Shown here: positions 8,063 to 15,519 of the stretch, piece after piece | Layout: the number at the start of each line of letters is the position of its first letter | Numbering within the stretch: position 1 is the first letter of the stretch | Source of the DNA: an uncultured Pseudomonadota bacterium | Lineage (GTDB): Bacteria > Pseudomonadota > Gammaproteobacteria > Burkholderiales > JALYOK01 | Reading direction: 5' to 3' | Assembly: GCA_902826775.1 (NCBI GenBank) | Contig: CADEHE010000005.1 | Location: forward strand, 310,001-374,000 | DNA: 64,000 bases | Notes under the pieces: generated by a model | What the model saw: only the letters and a program-made list of their open reading frames with translations | What the model was told of the DNA's origin: nothing | Database searches by the model: none | Program-made: the position numbers and the translations under genes

Positions 8063-9970
8063 TTGGTTGTTGAGACGTTTGATTGGCCCGCGATTGGCGC
8101 GGCGGAACCGTTCGCGCTGTTGGACGATTCGCGCCACGAAGGTGCCAGCACCACAACTTGTCTTTACCACGGCGACGTGCGCTTGATCGAGTGCGTTAAC
8201 GCCACGGATGTTGCGGCAAGCTGGAACCGCATTGAAGCGGAATTGAGCGCAGGCCGGCATGTTGTCGGCCTGTTCCATTTCGAGCTGGGCTACCAGTTCG
8301 AAGCCCGGCTGCGGCGATCTGAGCCTGGCGGCGTGCTGCTGCGAGTGCTGAGCTGCGCGCGGCGCACGGCCTTTAACGCGGAGCAAACCAGCGCGTGGCT
8401 GAATCAAATGGCTGCCGAGCAACCGGATGTCGCTTTGGTTCGCAAGCCCCGGCTCAACATGACGCGCGAAGGCTATCGCGGCGCAATCGGCCGCGTGCTG
8501 GACTACATTCGTGCGGGCGATACCTATCAAGTCAACTACACGATTAAGTACCGCTTCGACTACGACGGCCATCCGCTGCGCATTTATCAGCAACTGCGCG
8601 CGCGCCAGCGCGTCGAGTACGGTGCGCTGATCCGGTTGCCGGATCAATGGGTACTGTCGCTCTCGCCGGAGTTGTTTTTCAAACGCAGCGGCGAGCACGT
8701 CATCGCGAAGCCGATGAAGGGCACCAGCAAGCGCGGCAGCTTGCCGCACGAAGACATGATGCGCGGCGCCTGGCTCAAGGAAGACGAGAAGAATCTCGCT
8801 GAGAATGTCATGATCGTCGATCTCATTCGCAACGATCTCGGCCGGTTGGCGCGCGTGGGCAGCGTCAAGGTCGACCCGTTGTTCGAGGTCGAGGCGTACC
8901 AAACGCTGCTGCAGATGACTTCCACCGTGCAAGCGCAAGTGCCGCGCGAAGTCAGCACGCCGCGCTTGCTGCGCGAGCTGTTTCCATGCGGCTCCATTAC
9001 CGGTGCGCCGAAGATTCGCACCATGGAAATTATCCGCGAACTCGAAGCTGAACCGCGTGGTTTGTACACTGGCGCGATCGGTGTCATCGAACCGAATGGC
9101 GATGCTTGCTTCAACGTCGCGATTCGCACCGCGGTGCTGCGCCCGCAATGCGTGGGCGAGCCGGGCGGCAGCGGCGAGATGGGCGTGGGCAGCGGCGTGG
9201 TGGCCGATTCCGTAGCCGATGACGAATTCGATGAGTGCCAGCTTAAGGGGCGATTCCTCACCGAACTCGGCACCGACTTCGAGTTGATCGAAACCTTGCG
9301 GTGGTCGCGCGCCGAAGCTTACGTGCTGCTCGAGCCGCACCTGCAACGGTTGGCGCGTTCTAGCGCCTATTTCGGCTTTGCCTGCGATATCGAGCGCGTG
9401 CGCGCCGCGCTGCATGAGTACGCCGCGGCGTTCGCCGATGCCGCAGCGCGTCGCGTACGTCTTACGCTGGCGCGTGACGGCGCTTGGCGCATCAGCGCCG
9501 AGGCGCTTAGCGGATCGCCTGAACCCAAGCACGCCGTGATCTCACCGCAACGCATCGACGCCCGCGACCCACTCTACGCTCACAAGACCACGCGCCGCGC
9601 CCTGTATGACGGCGAGTTCGCCCGCGCGCAGCGCGAGCACGGCGCCTACGAAGTGTTTTTTTTCAACCAGCGCGGCGAGTTAGCCGAAGGCTCGCGCACC
9701 AATGTATTTCTCGAACTCGATGGCCGCTGGTGCACACCGCCTCTGTCCGCAGGTTGCCTGCCGGGTCTCATGCGCGCGCAAGTGCTGGCGCAGCGGGAGC
9801 ACGCGCGCGAGAGAGTGCTGCGCCAGGAAGATGTTGCCCACGCCACGCGTATTTACGTATGCAATGCCGTGCGCGGGGTCGTGGAAGTGCACATGCTACC
9901 GGCGGGTACTGCTGCGGTGCAGCAGGTTGCTCCGATGCGTGCGGCAGCCCATTCCTCAAGCCCGGAGTAG
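8063..9970 (+). CDS. pabB: Fused aminodeoxychorismate synthase component I and aminodeoxychorismate lyase (PabB-PabC)
   Basis: 635 residues. Residues about 1-390 form a chorismate-binding domain: KPMKGT (K219) matches the PabB PIKGT motif whose Lys attacks chorismate, and the domain ends with GSGVVADSVADDEFDEC. Residues about 395-635 resemble the PLP-dependent class IV aminotransferase-like lyase PabC, with GELAEGSRTNVFLEL and a later CLPGLMRAQVL. Together they would make 4-aminobenzoate for folate, with a separate PabA glutaminase not seen here. The start is TTG at 8063, read GVVETFDW-like with AGGATAGAG upstream; no nearby ATG fits. The fusion is known in proteobacteria. Confidence 0.93.
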   Translation: MVVETFDWPAIGAAEPFALLDDSRHEGASTTTCLYHGDVRLIECVNATDVAASWNRIEAELSAGRHVVGLFHFELGYQFEARLRRSEPGGVLLRVLSCARRTAFNAEQTSAWLNQMAAEQPDVALVRKPRLNMTREGYRGAIGRVLDYIRAGDTYQVNYTIKYRFDYDGHPLRIYQQLRARQRVEYGALIRLPDQWVLSLSPELFFKRSGEHVIAKPMKGTSKRGSLPHEDMMRGAWLKEDEKNLAENVMIVDLIRNDLGRLARVGSVKVDPLFEVEAYQTLLQMTSTVQAQVPREVSTPRLLRELFPCGSITGAPKIRTMEIIRELEAEPRGLYTGAIGVIEPNGDACFNVAIRTAVLRPQCVGEPGGSGEMGVGSGVVADSVADDEFDECQLKGRFLTELGTDFELIETLRWSRAEAYVLLEPHLQRLARSSAYFGFACDIERVRAALHEYAAAFADAAARRVRLTLARDGAWRISAEALSGSPEPKHAVISPQRIDARDPLYAHKTTRRALYDGEFARAQREHGAYEVFFFNQRGELAEGSRTNVFLELDGRWCTPPLSAGCLPGLMRAQVLAQREHARERVLRQEDVAHATRIYVCNAVRGVVEVHMLPAGTAAVQQVAPMRAAAHSSSPE

Positions 9971-10090
9971 CCTCTTCGCGCTTACTTAGCCAGGCAGCTT
10001 TCCAACGTGAATTGCGGCGATGCGTCGCTTTCGTGGCCTTTGCGTCTCATTCCCATTCGCGGTCAGCCACTGGCCGCGCCGCGCGCATGT

Positions 10091-10119
10091 TTGACACCCT
10101 GTAGTTGCAGGCGTATAAA
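10091..10119 (+). promoter_or_regulatory. Near-consensus sigma-70 promoter
   Basis: TTGACA (10091-10096), a 17-base spacer and TATAAA (10114-10119). The predicted start near 10126 leaves a leader of about 80 bases before the amidohydrolase ATG, which has a strong AGGAGG Shine-Dalgarno sequence (10196-10201). This predicts strong constitutive expression. Confidence 0.8.
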
Positions 10120-10206
10120 AACCCCTTCGGCTGTACCGCCTCAACTTTCCTTGTCAGTGCTGTGCTCGTAGTTTGTTGTCACTAACTTTCCTACAGGAGG
10201 AGAACC

Positions 10207-11754
10207 ATGAGTGACTCTATATATGCACGTCCCAAGGGTGTACACATGAGCGATGAAGAGATGTCGCGCGTAATGGGAGCGGAGAGCGGCGCGATGCGCT
10301 CGCCGATACCCACGCAGATCATCTCCAACGGGGAATACAACCCGCCGCCGCAAACACCCAAGCAAAAGCAAGTTGAAGGCGTGATCAATGAGTACGCCGA
10401 CAAGTATGGCCGCAAGATGGGCATGGATCGGCGTAAGTTCCTTGCCACATCGTGTGGTATGGCAGCGGCCTTCTTGGCCATGAACAAGGTGTACGGGCCG
10501 GTTTTTGATGTTTCCGAAGCCGAAGCAGCGGACCGCGAGATGTCGGAAGAGCGCGCCCTGAAGCTTTCCGGCCAATTCATCTTCGACGACCAAACGCACT
10601 TCGTGCGCGACGAGTTCGACAAAGAGGGGCTGCTTGGTTTGGGCGATTACGCCTCCAAACACTGGAACCCAGCGATGATCGACGAGAAAAAGGGCGGTGT
10701 TCCGCTCACGCTGGCGCGCTACAAGTTCCAGAACTACATGAAAGAGGTCTACATGGACAGCGACACCAAAGTCGCGCTGCTTTCCGGAGCGCCCTTTGAT
10801 GATCCTGCCTGGTGGTTGCTTTCGAACGACCAGATCGAAGGTGCGCGCAGGGCGGTCAACAAGATCGCCGGCACGCGCCGGTTATTCTCGCACTTCGTGT
10901 TCACCCCCAACTACCCGAACTGGGTCGAGGAAGTCGATCGCGCCATCGCCGATATCAAGCCGGACGGCTGGAAGGGCTACACGGTAGGCGATCCGCTCTC
11001 GCCGAGCACCAAGGGAACGCAATGGCGTTTGGATGACGAGAAGCTGATGTATCCGGTGTACGAGAAGATGCAGAAATCCGGCATCCGCAACATCTGTTTG
11101 CACAAAGGTCTGCTGCCGAAGGATTACGAGAAATCATGGAAGGAAGTGTGGCAGTACAACACGCCATGGGATCTCGCCAAGGCGGCGAAAGACTGGCCGG
11201 GTTTAAACTTCATCATCTACCACACCGCGCTGCGTCCGTTCACCGAGCAGCCCGATGCGGAACTGGCCGAGTTTGAAAAAACCGGATACATCCAGTGGTC
11301 CACCGACGTCGCCAAGCTGGTATCGGAACAGGGCTTGAAGAATGTTTATGGCGAGATCGGCACTTCATTCGCCAACTCGGCTGTGGCGAACCCGCGCTTC
11401 GCGGCGGCGTTCATAGGTCAGCTGGTCAACTTGATGGGCGCGGACAATGTGGTTTGGGGCACGGACAGCGTGTGGTACGGTTCGCCACAATGGCAGATCG
11501 AAGCGATGCGCCGTCTGGAGATTCCCGACGACATGATGGGCAAGACCAAGTGGAAGACCAAGCTGGGCGACGCCAATAGTGCCGTCAAGCAGAAAGTCTT
11601 CGGCCAAAACTCGGCGCGCTTGTACAAGTACGACATGAAGGCAGAGTACGAAGCAATCACGCACGACAAGATCGCGCTGATGAAGCGCGAGTACGAGAAG
11701 GAAGGCGTCGAGCGTAACAACGCTTTCTACGGCTTCGTGCCTAAGACGGCGTAG
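10207..11754 (+). CDS. Tat-exported amidohydrolase-2 family hydrolase
   Basis: 515 residues. A DRRKFLATS twin-arginine motif (R75-R76) followed by a hydrophobic stretch indicates Tat export, but it is preceded by an unusual 74-residue extension that is hydrophilic and Pro/Gln rich. The mature part is a metal-dependent TIM-barrel of the amidohydrolase-2 type: FIFDDQTHF opens the barrel, FTPNYP, IYHTALRPF and VVWGTDSVWYG follow, the last containing the late metal-binding Asp. Substrate unknown; relatives are often decarboxylases or hydrolases of aromatic or lactone substrates. It is a single-gene unit with its own promoter and terminator and appears strongly expressed. Confidence 0.85.
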   Translation: MSDSIYARPKGVHMSDEEMSRVMGAESGAMRSPIPTQIISNGEYNPPPQTPKQKQVEGVINEYADKYGRKMGMDRRKFLATSCGMAAAFLAMNKVYGPVFDVSEAEAADREMSEERALKLSGQFIFDDQTHFVRDEFDKEGLLGLGDYASKHWNPAMIDEKKGGVPLTLARYKFQNYMKEVYMDSDTKVALLSGAPFDDPAWWLLSNDQIEGARRAVNKIAGTRRLFSHFVFTPNYPNWVEEVDRAIADIKPDGWKGYTVGDPLSPSTKGTQWRLDDEKLMYPVYEKMQKSGIRNICLHKGLLPKDYEKSWKEVWQYNTPWDLAKAAKDWPGLNFIIYHTALRPFTEQPDAELAEFEKTGYIQWSTDVAKLVSEQGLKNVYGEIGTSFANSAVANPRFAAAFIGQLVNLMGADNVVWGTDSVWYGSPQWQIEAMRRLEIPDDMMGKTKWKTKLGDANSAVKQKVFGQNSARLYKYDMKAEYEAITHDKIALMKREYEKEGVERNNAFYGFVPKTA

Positions 11755-11770
11755 AACTCGCGCCATCCCT

Positions 11771-11845
11771 CAGCTCGCTGCAACCGAGCTGAGCAGCGGA
11801 AGATGTCTCGAGCCCCGGAACCGATTCGGTTTCGGGGCTTTTTTT
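11771..11845 (+). terminator. Rho-independent terminator with an extra upstream hairpin
   Basis: AGCCCCGGAACCG / CGGTTTCGGGGCT forms a long stem (11811-11839) followed by seven T residues (11839-11845). A smaller perfect hairpin, CAGCTCG / CGAGCTG (11771-11791), lies between the stop and this stem. It ends the amidohydrolase transcript and insulates the hemP promoter downstream. Confidence 0.92.
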
Positions 11846-11957
11846 CGCAATCTCTCTTTATCTCCCTGCGTGGAAACGGCGCGAAAGCGCTCATGTCTGA
11901 TTTGCGAAAGAGTTTGCCTAACAATTGACAATCGGAACGTAGAAAGCCAGAACATTC

Positions 11958-11987
11958 TTGACAAGTTGTGTAAATGAGACGTATTCT
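11958..11987 (+). promoter_or_regulatory. Sigma-70 promoter of the hemP operon
   Basis: TTGACA (11958-11963), 18-base spacer, TATTCT (11982-11987). The -10 element lies inside the dyad described as a Fur box, so repressor binding would block polymerase directly. The leader to the hemP ATG is about 75 bases. Confidence 0.75.
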
Positions 11988-11994
11988 TATTTAC
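11970..11994 (+). promoter_or_regulatory. Putative Fur box
   Basis: A 25-base dyad, arms GTAAATGAGA and TCTTATTTAC (nine of ten positions complementary), centred on GTATT. It contains TGAGA-N5-TTCTTA, close to the 7-1-7 form of the Fur consensus (TGATAAT-N-ATTATCA). Its position over the -10 element and in front of hemP-tonB-exbBD supports iron-dependent repression. No other comparable site was found in the island. Confidence 0.75.
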
Positions 11995-12012
11995 AGATGC
12001 AATCTCAGCAGG

Positions 12013-12047
12013 CAAGCCAGATCGGGTTCCGCCCGCAGCCAGCCAGC
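12013..12047 (+). repeat. CAAGCCAG-hairpin-GCCAGCCAGC unit, copy 1
   Basis: CAAGCCAG (12013-12020), CGGG/CCCG hairpin (12023-12026 and 12032-12035), then GCCAGCCAGC (12038-12047). It lies in the hemP leader between promoter and start codon. Three further copies are at 12267, 14317 and 14387. Confidence 0.45.
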
Positions 12048-12068
12048 TTCAATAAGGCGAGGCGTTTT

Positions 12069-12254
12069 ATGACACCACAGAACAAGTCTCTGGCGCGAGC
12101 TGCTCAGAGCGGCGTAACTGCCGTGAACGTCGTTCGCTCGGCGATCCCGTTGGCCGAGCTGACGAAAGGGGCAAACGAAGTGCTGATCCAGCACGCCGGG
12201 GAGATCTACAAACTGCGCGTGACCAAGCTGGGCAAACTGATTCTCACCAAGTAA
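12069..12254 (+). CDS. hemP: Hemin uptake protein HemP family
   Basis: 61-residue protein whose C-terminal part, VRSAIPLAELTKGANEVLIQ followed by HAGEIYKLRVTKLGKLILTK, matches the HemP family (PF10636), a small Fur-regulated cytoplasmic protein needed for haem or iron uptake in several proteobacteria, where it is proposed to activate the receptor gene. The ATG at 12069 gives the usual HemP size and follows AGGCGAGG; the frame is open further up to 11958, past an ATG at 11997 that has no ribosome binding site. It is first in the tonB-exbB-exbD transcript and lies directly under the Fur box. Confidence 0.9.
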   Translation: MTPQNKSLARAAQSGVTAVNVVRSAIPLAELTKGANEVLIQHAGEIYKLRVTKLGKLILTK

Positions 12255-12266
12255 AGATATTTCGGG

Positions 12267-12307
12267 CAAGCCAGCTGCGCGGGTGTTTACCCGTGTGCCA
12301 GCCAGCC
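12267..12307 (+). repeat. CAAGCCAG-hairpin-GCCAGCCAGC unit, copy 2
   Basis: CAAGCCAG (12267-12274), a hairpin GCGCGGGT / ACCCGTGT around 12277-12296 with GTTT loop (G-U pairs allowed), and GCCAGCCAGCC (12297-12307). It fills the hemP-tonB spacer. Confidence 0.45.
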
Positions 12308-12315
12308 GCAGGCGT

Positions 12316-13074
12316 ATGGGTAACTTGCTCTCAATCTCACACACAACTGGCGGCGTGATCTTGCGTGGCACTCACGCGCCGCTGGCGGAGCGCGCTGCGT
12401 CTTTCGCGCTCGTCGTTATGCTGCACGCGGCGGTGCTTTTTGCGCTGTGGCAATACGCGCCGCTGCGCAGCGCCATGACACAGACGGCGACGCTGATGGT
12501 GAGCCTCATTCGCCCGGCGCCAATTGAGCCACCAGCGCCACCCGAAGTTATCGAAGCGCCCAAGCCGCTGCCCGTAGCGCCGAGGCCGAAGGCGAAGCCG
12601 AAGCCTGTCCCGCGGGTTGAGCCTAATCGCATCATCGCTACGCCGCAAAGCGCGCCGGCGCCCGTGCCGATGATGGTCGAGCCGCCGCCGCCAGAACCGC
12701 CCGCGCCGGCGCCGATGATGGTCGAGCCGGCGCCGCCGGAACCGCCCGCCCCGGCCTCGGCGATGGCTGCGCCACCCGCACCCGCGCCGATCGTGCCGCC
12801 CAGATTCAACGCAGACTATTTGGACAACCCGGCGCCGACCTACCCCGCGCAGTCGCGGCGTTTGAGCGAGGAAGGCCGCGTGGTGCTACGTGTGTTCGTC
12901 GCGGCGGACGGCAGCGCGCAAATAGTCGAAATTCGCCACAGCAGCGGCTATGCGCGGCTGGATCGCGCTGCGCGCGAAGCCGTTGCCGCTTGGCGTTTTG
13001 TCCCGGCGCGGAGCGGCGAAGAAAAAGTCGCGGCCTGGGTATTGGTGCCGATCAGCTTCACGTTAAACGAATAG
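12316..13074 (+). CDS. tonB: Energy transducer TonB
   Basis: 252 residues. An N-terminal membrane anchor (about 28-48, SFALVVMLHAAVLFALW) is followed by a Pro/Ala/Glu-rich spacer of about 110 residues including a 15-residue tandem repeat, and a C-terminal TonB domain with NPAPTYPAQSRRLSEEGRVV and the ending AAWRFVPARSGEE...VLVPISFTLNE. TonB spans the periplasm and transmits proton-motive force from ExbB/ExbD to outer-membrane receptors, here probably the two receptors downstream. The ATG at 12316 is used; an in-frame GTG at 12283 lies inside the repeat unit and is less likely. exbB begins 36 bases after the stop. Confidence 0.93.
   Translation: MGNLLSISHTTGGVILRGTHAPLAERAASFALVVMLHAAVLFALWQYAPLRSAMTQTATLMVSLIRPAPIEPPAPPEVIEAPKPLPVAPRPKAKPKPVPRVEPNRIIATPQSAPAPVPMMVEPPPPEPPAPAPMMVEPAPPEPPAPASAMAAPPAPAPIVPPRFNADYLDNPAPTYPAQSRRLSEEGRVVLRVFVAADGSAQIVEIRHSSGYARLDRAAREAVAAWRFVPARSGEEKVAAWVLVPISFTLNE
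12667..12756 (+). repeat. 45-bp tandem repeat inside tonB
   Basis: Two adjacent copies of a 45-base unit (12667-12711, 12712-12756) encode PMMVEPPPPEPPAPA-like and PMMVEPAPPEPPAPA-like segments of the periplasm-spanning linker. Such repeats vary linker length. Confidence 0.8.
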
Positions 13075-13110
13075 CCGCGGCTCAAGGCCGAATAACAAGG
13101 AGATTCACCG

Positions 13111-13878
13111 GTGGAAGCACAAACGTTGGGATTCGCGCATTTCTTCGGGCATGCAGACGCGATTGCGAAGTTCATTCTCGCTCTGCTCGCGCTCATGTCG
13201 GTGGCGACGTGGTACGTCATCGTCAGTAAGTTGCTGCGGAACTTCATGCTGCGCCGGCGCTCGCTCGCCTTCCTGCGAAATTTCTGGCAAGCGCACGACA
13301 TGCGACAGGTCACGGAGGCGCTGCGCAGCAGCGGCGCGAACGAGCCGTTCGGGCGGCTGGTAGCCGAGGGCTTGAGCGCGTGCGACCACCATCGCCGCCA
13401 AAGTGTGCATAAGCTTGTGGATGCCGGCACCGGCGAAGCGTTCTTGACGCGCGCACTGCGCCGCTCGCTCGATCGTGACGGCGCGCGGCTGGAATCCGGG
13501 TTGACGCTGCTCGCTTCAGTTGGATCGAGCGCGCCATTCGTCGGTTTGTTTGGCACCGTGTGGGGCGTCTATCACGCGCTTGTGGCGATCGGCATGCAAG
13601 GGCAGGGCACGCTCGATAAAGTCGCTGGGCCCGTTGGCGAAGCTCTTATCATGACCGGCATCGGCCTCGCCGTCGCCATACCTGCGGTACTCGCGTATAA
13701 CTTCTTTACGCGTGCTAACCGCAACCTGCTGACGGAGCTGGATAGCTTCGCCCACGATGTGTTTGCATTTCTATCCACCGGGCATCGCGGCGGCGGCGCT
13801 TCGATCAGCTACGTCACTCGCGCCGGGAATGAACCTGCCGCGAGCGAAGCGACACTGCGCACCCAGGGAGCCGCCTAA
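13111..13878 (+). CDS. exbB: ExbB (MotA/TolQ/ExbB proton channel)
   Basis: 255 residues starting at GTG 13111 behind AAGGAG. A first membrane segment (about 17-38) is followed by a cytoplasmic loop and two closely spaced membrane segments; SVGSSAPFVGLFGTVWGVYH and ALIMTGIGLAVAIPAVLAYN are the family signature (PF01618). ExbB forms the pentameric proton channel that, with ExbD, energises TonB. The stop overlaps the exbD start by one base (TAATG), indicating translational coupling. Confidence 0.95.
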   Translation: MEAQTLGFAHFFGHADAIAKFILALLALMSVATWYVIVSKLLRNFMLRRRSLAFLRNFWQAHDMRQVTEALRSSGANEPFGRLVAEGLSACDHHRRQSVHKLVDAGTGEAFLTRALRRSLDRDGARLESGLTLLASVGSSAPFVGLFGTVWGVYHALVAIGMQGQGTLDKVAGPVGEALIMTGIGLAVAIPAVLAYNFFTRANRNLLTELDSFAHDVFAFLSTGHRGGGASISYVTRAGNEPAASEATLRTQGAA

Positions 13879-14297
13879 TGGCGTTCGGCCGCTTCAACCA
13901 AGGTGCGCATCAGCCGATGGCGGAGATCAACATGATTCCGTTGATCGACGTCATGTTGGTATTGCTGATCATTTTCATCGTCACCGCGCCGCTGCTCACG
14001 CATGCGGTAAAAATAGATTTGCCGAAGGCTGCGTCAGAGCCGAATTTGAGCGAACGCGAGCACGTCGAGTTAGCCATTGGCACGGCGGGCACTTATTGGA
14101 ATGGCGAGTTGCTGGCGGACGAAGCGGCTTTGCAGGAGCGCCTGGCGGCCAGCGCAAAACTAGAGCCGCAACCGGAGCTGCATCTCAAGGTTGAGCGCAC
14201 TGCGCTGTACGAACGTGTCGCCAAAGTGATGTCGAGCGCCGCGAAGCTCGGGCTGACACGCATCGGCTTCGTCACTGACCCAAGCATGGAAAACTGA
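13878..14297 (+). CDS. exbD: ExbD (biopolymer transport)
   Basis: 139 residues, the usual size. AEINMIPLIDVMLVLLIIFI is the single membrane helix; D24 in PLIDVM is the essential proton-carrying aspartate. The periplasmic domain ends with VMSSAAKLGLTRIGFVTDP, typical of the ExbD/TolR family (PF02472). It works with ExbB and TonB. It is the last clearly intact gene of the hemP-tonB-exbB-exbD set; a spacer of 160-200 bases with two repeat units follows. Confidence 0.95.
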   Translation: MAFGRFNQGAHQPMAEINMIPLIDVMLVLLIIFIVTAPLLTHAVKIDLPKAASEPNLSEREHVELAIGTAGTYWNGELLADEAALQERLAASAKLEPQPELHLKVERTALYERVAKVMSSAAKLGLTRIGFVTDPSMEN

Positions 14298-14316
14298 TAG
14301 CGCTTTGATCAATCGA

Positions 14317-14370
14317 CAAGCCAGCCTCATGGCGTAGTTTTTCTATCCTCCTGTCGCGCCAGCCAGCCAG
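14317..14370 (+). repeat. CAAGCCAG...GCCAGCCAGCC unit, copy 3
   Basis: CAAGCCAG (14317-14324) and GCCAGCCAGCCAG (14358-14370), separated by 33 bases with a poor inner hairpin (GGCG...CGCC). In the spacer after exbD. Confidence 0.4.
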
Positions 14371-14386
14371 TCGCACCGAACCGAAG

Positions 14387-14432
14387 CAAGCCAGGACGGC
14401 GCTCCTCCTTTGACGCCGCCGTTAGCCAGCCG
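14387..14432 (+). repeat. CAAGCCAG-hairpin-GCCAGCC unit, copy 4
   Basis: CAAGCCAG (14387-14394), hairpin CGGCG/CGCCG (14397-14401 and 14414-14418), then GCCAGCCG (14425-14432). Sixteen bases separate it from copy 3. Confidence 0.4.
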
Positions 14433-14495
14433 TTCTTTTTTACACTGGATAACGCGTGAAAGATAACTTCGTCTGGATGTTGTCGCTTTCAAATC

Positions 14496-14849
14496 GTGGA
14501 GCTCTCGAAGTTCGTCGAGCGCGACTGTGCTCTGGTGGGCGCCTGTACCGATCGCATCGGTGCGCACAAAGCGTGGTGCGGGGCGGGCCTGGGGAGAATG
14601 CGTTTCCCCATGGTTGGCGATGTCAGCCGGCAGTTAGCCAACGCCTTCGGCGTGCTCACCGAACTGGGAGTAGCACTGCGCGCCACCTTCATCATCGATC
14701 CGGAAGGTGTTGTTCAGAATGTCTCGGTGAACTCGCTCAACGTGGGGCGCTCTGCGAAAGAAACGCTGCGCACGCTGGACGCTTTGCGCAGCGGCGGCTT
14801 AACCGCCTGCGAATGGCAGCGCGGTGACGATCTACTGAAGGTGGCCTAA
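14496..14849 (+). pseudogene. AhpC-type peroxiredoxin fragment lacking the N-terminal third
   Basis: The frame encodes about 117 residues that follow an alkyl hydroperoxide reductase C sequence from just after the peroxidatic site: ELSKFVERDCALVGACTD, FPMVGDVSRQLANAFGVLTE, LRATFIIDPEGVVQNVSVN, NVGRSAKETLRTLDALRSGG, and TACEWQRGD containing the resolving Cys. The usual first 50-60 residues, with FTFVCPTE and the peroxidatic Cys, are missing. An in-frame TGA at 14457 stops the frame upstream; the ten codons between it and the GTG at 14496 read KITSSGCCRFQI-like, possibly a decayed remnant. A functional short protein starting at GTG 14496 is not excluded, but a classical peroxidase cycle is not possible. 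Confidence 0.75.
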
Positions 14850-14874
14850 CGCGCCCCAGACCAAAGGAGCATCG

Positions 14875-15189
14875 ATGAAATCCAGATCCAACCGGAAACA
14901 ATCAGAGACGCATGCGGCCAACGAGGCGCCGCAACACGCCAGCGACAGCGATCGCGTCGTCATGGGGCTGCTGTACTTGCTTGTGCGTGTTTCCACGCGC
15001 GGCGCGTGCGCGGGCATGACTTACGCGATCGGGCAGCATCTTGAGATGCTGGCGGCGCATCGCGACGCGAGCCCGCGCCTGCGCGCAACCAGCCTAGCCC
15101 TGCGCAACCACTGGATGCGTTACTGCGCTGAAGATTCAACGCCGCCTTCAAACCCCTGCGCTGCGGTTAAACCAGATGCACTGCACTAG
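14875..15189 (+). CDS. Unrecognised small protein of the iron island
   Basis: 104 residues; ATG at 14875 behind AAAGGAGC. The first 28 residues are charged and polar, a moderately hydrophobic stretch VVMGLLYLLVRVSTRGACAG (about 28-48) follows, then a His/Ala/Arg-rich part (GQHLEMLAAHRDASPRLRAT) and a Pro/Ala tail with three Cys. I do not recognise the family. It lies 25 bases after the peroxiredoxin fragment and 27 bases before the next small gene, so all are probably co-transcribed. The context suggests a role in iron or haem acquisition, but the sequence itself does not show it. Confidence 0.65.
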   Translation: MKSRSNRKQSETHAANEAPQHASDSDRVVMGLLYLLVRVSTRGACAGMTYAIGQHLEMLAAHRDASPRLRATSLALRNHWMRYCAEDSTPPSNPCAAVKPDALH

Positions 15190-15216
15190 CGAAGGCAAAC
15201 GACTTGAGAGGATACG

Positions 15217-15519
15217 ATGAACGCACATACTCACATTCCAACTGAGGACTTAAAGTCAGGACACGCAAGACGAATTAACGAATCGATAGCTGCTTCGCTG
15301 CGACCCGCGCGGCGACCGGCCTGGTTTACCCGCAAGCGCTCTTCGCGATGGATCCCAGTACTGCTCGGGGTGCTCGCTTCAGTAGTCGCTTTGTTGCTGG
15401 CCGTACTGCTGCCGAGTTTGCTCTTGCTAGAAATGTTTGGACCGGAGTGGTTCGCTGAGCCCGCCAGCAATGCTTACGCGGAGCAAAAAACCTTGGAAGA
15501 ACTGGGAGCCCATCAATGA
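15217..15519 (+). CDS. Small single-span membrane protein
   Basis: 100 residues; ATG at 15217 behind GAGAGGA. A basic N-terminal part (RPARRPAWFTRKRSSR) precedes one long hydrophobic helix (about residues 45-72, WIPVLLGVLASVVALLLAVL and on) and a short acidic tail. By the positive-inside rule the N-terminus is cytoplasmic and the tail periplasmic. No family recognised. Its stop overlaps the start of the OmpA-type lipoprotein gene (ATGATG), so the two are translationally coupled and may form an envelope complex; that is inference. Confidence 0.7.
   Translation: MNAHTHIPTEDLKSGHARRINESIAASLRPARRPAWFTRKRSSRWIPVLLGVLASVVALLLAVLLPSLLLLEMFGPEWFAEPASNAYAEQKTLEELGAHQ

Noticed and set aside
11925-11930. 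A second TTGACA upstream of hemP as promoter
   Set aside because: No -10-like hexamer lies 16-18 bases downstream.
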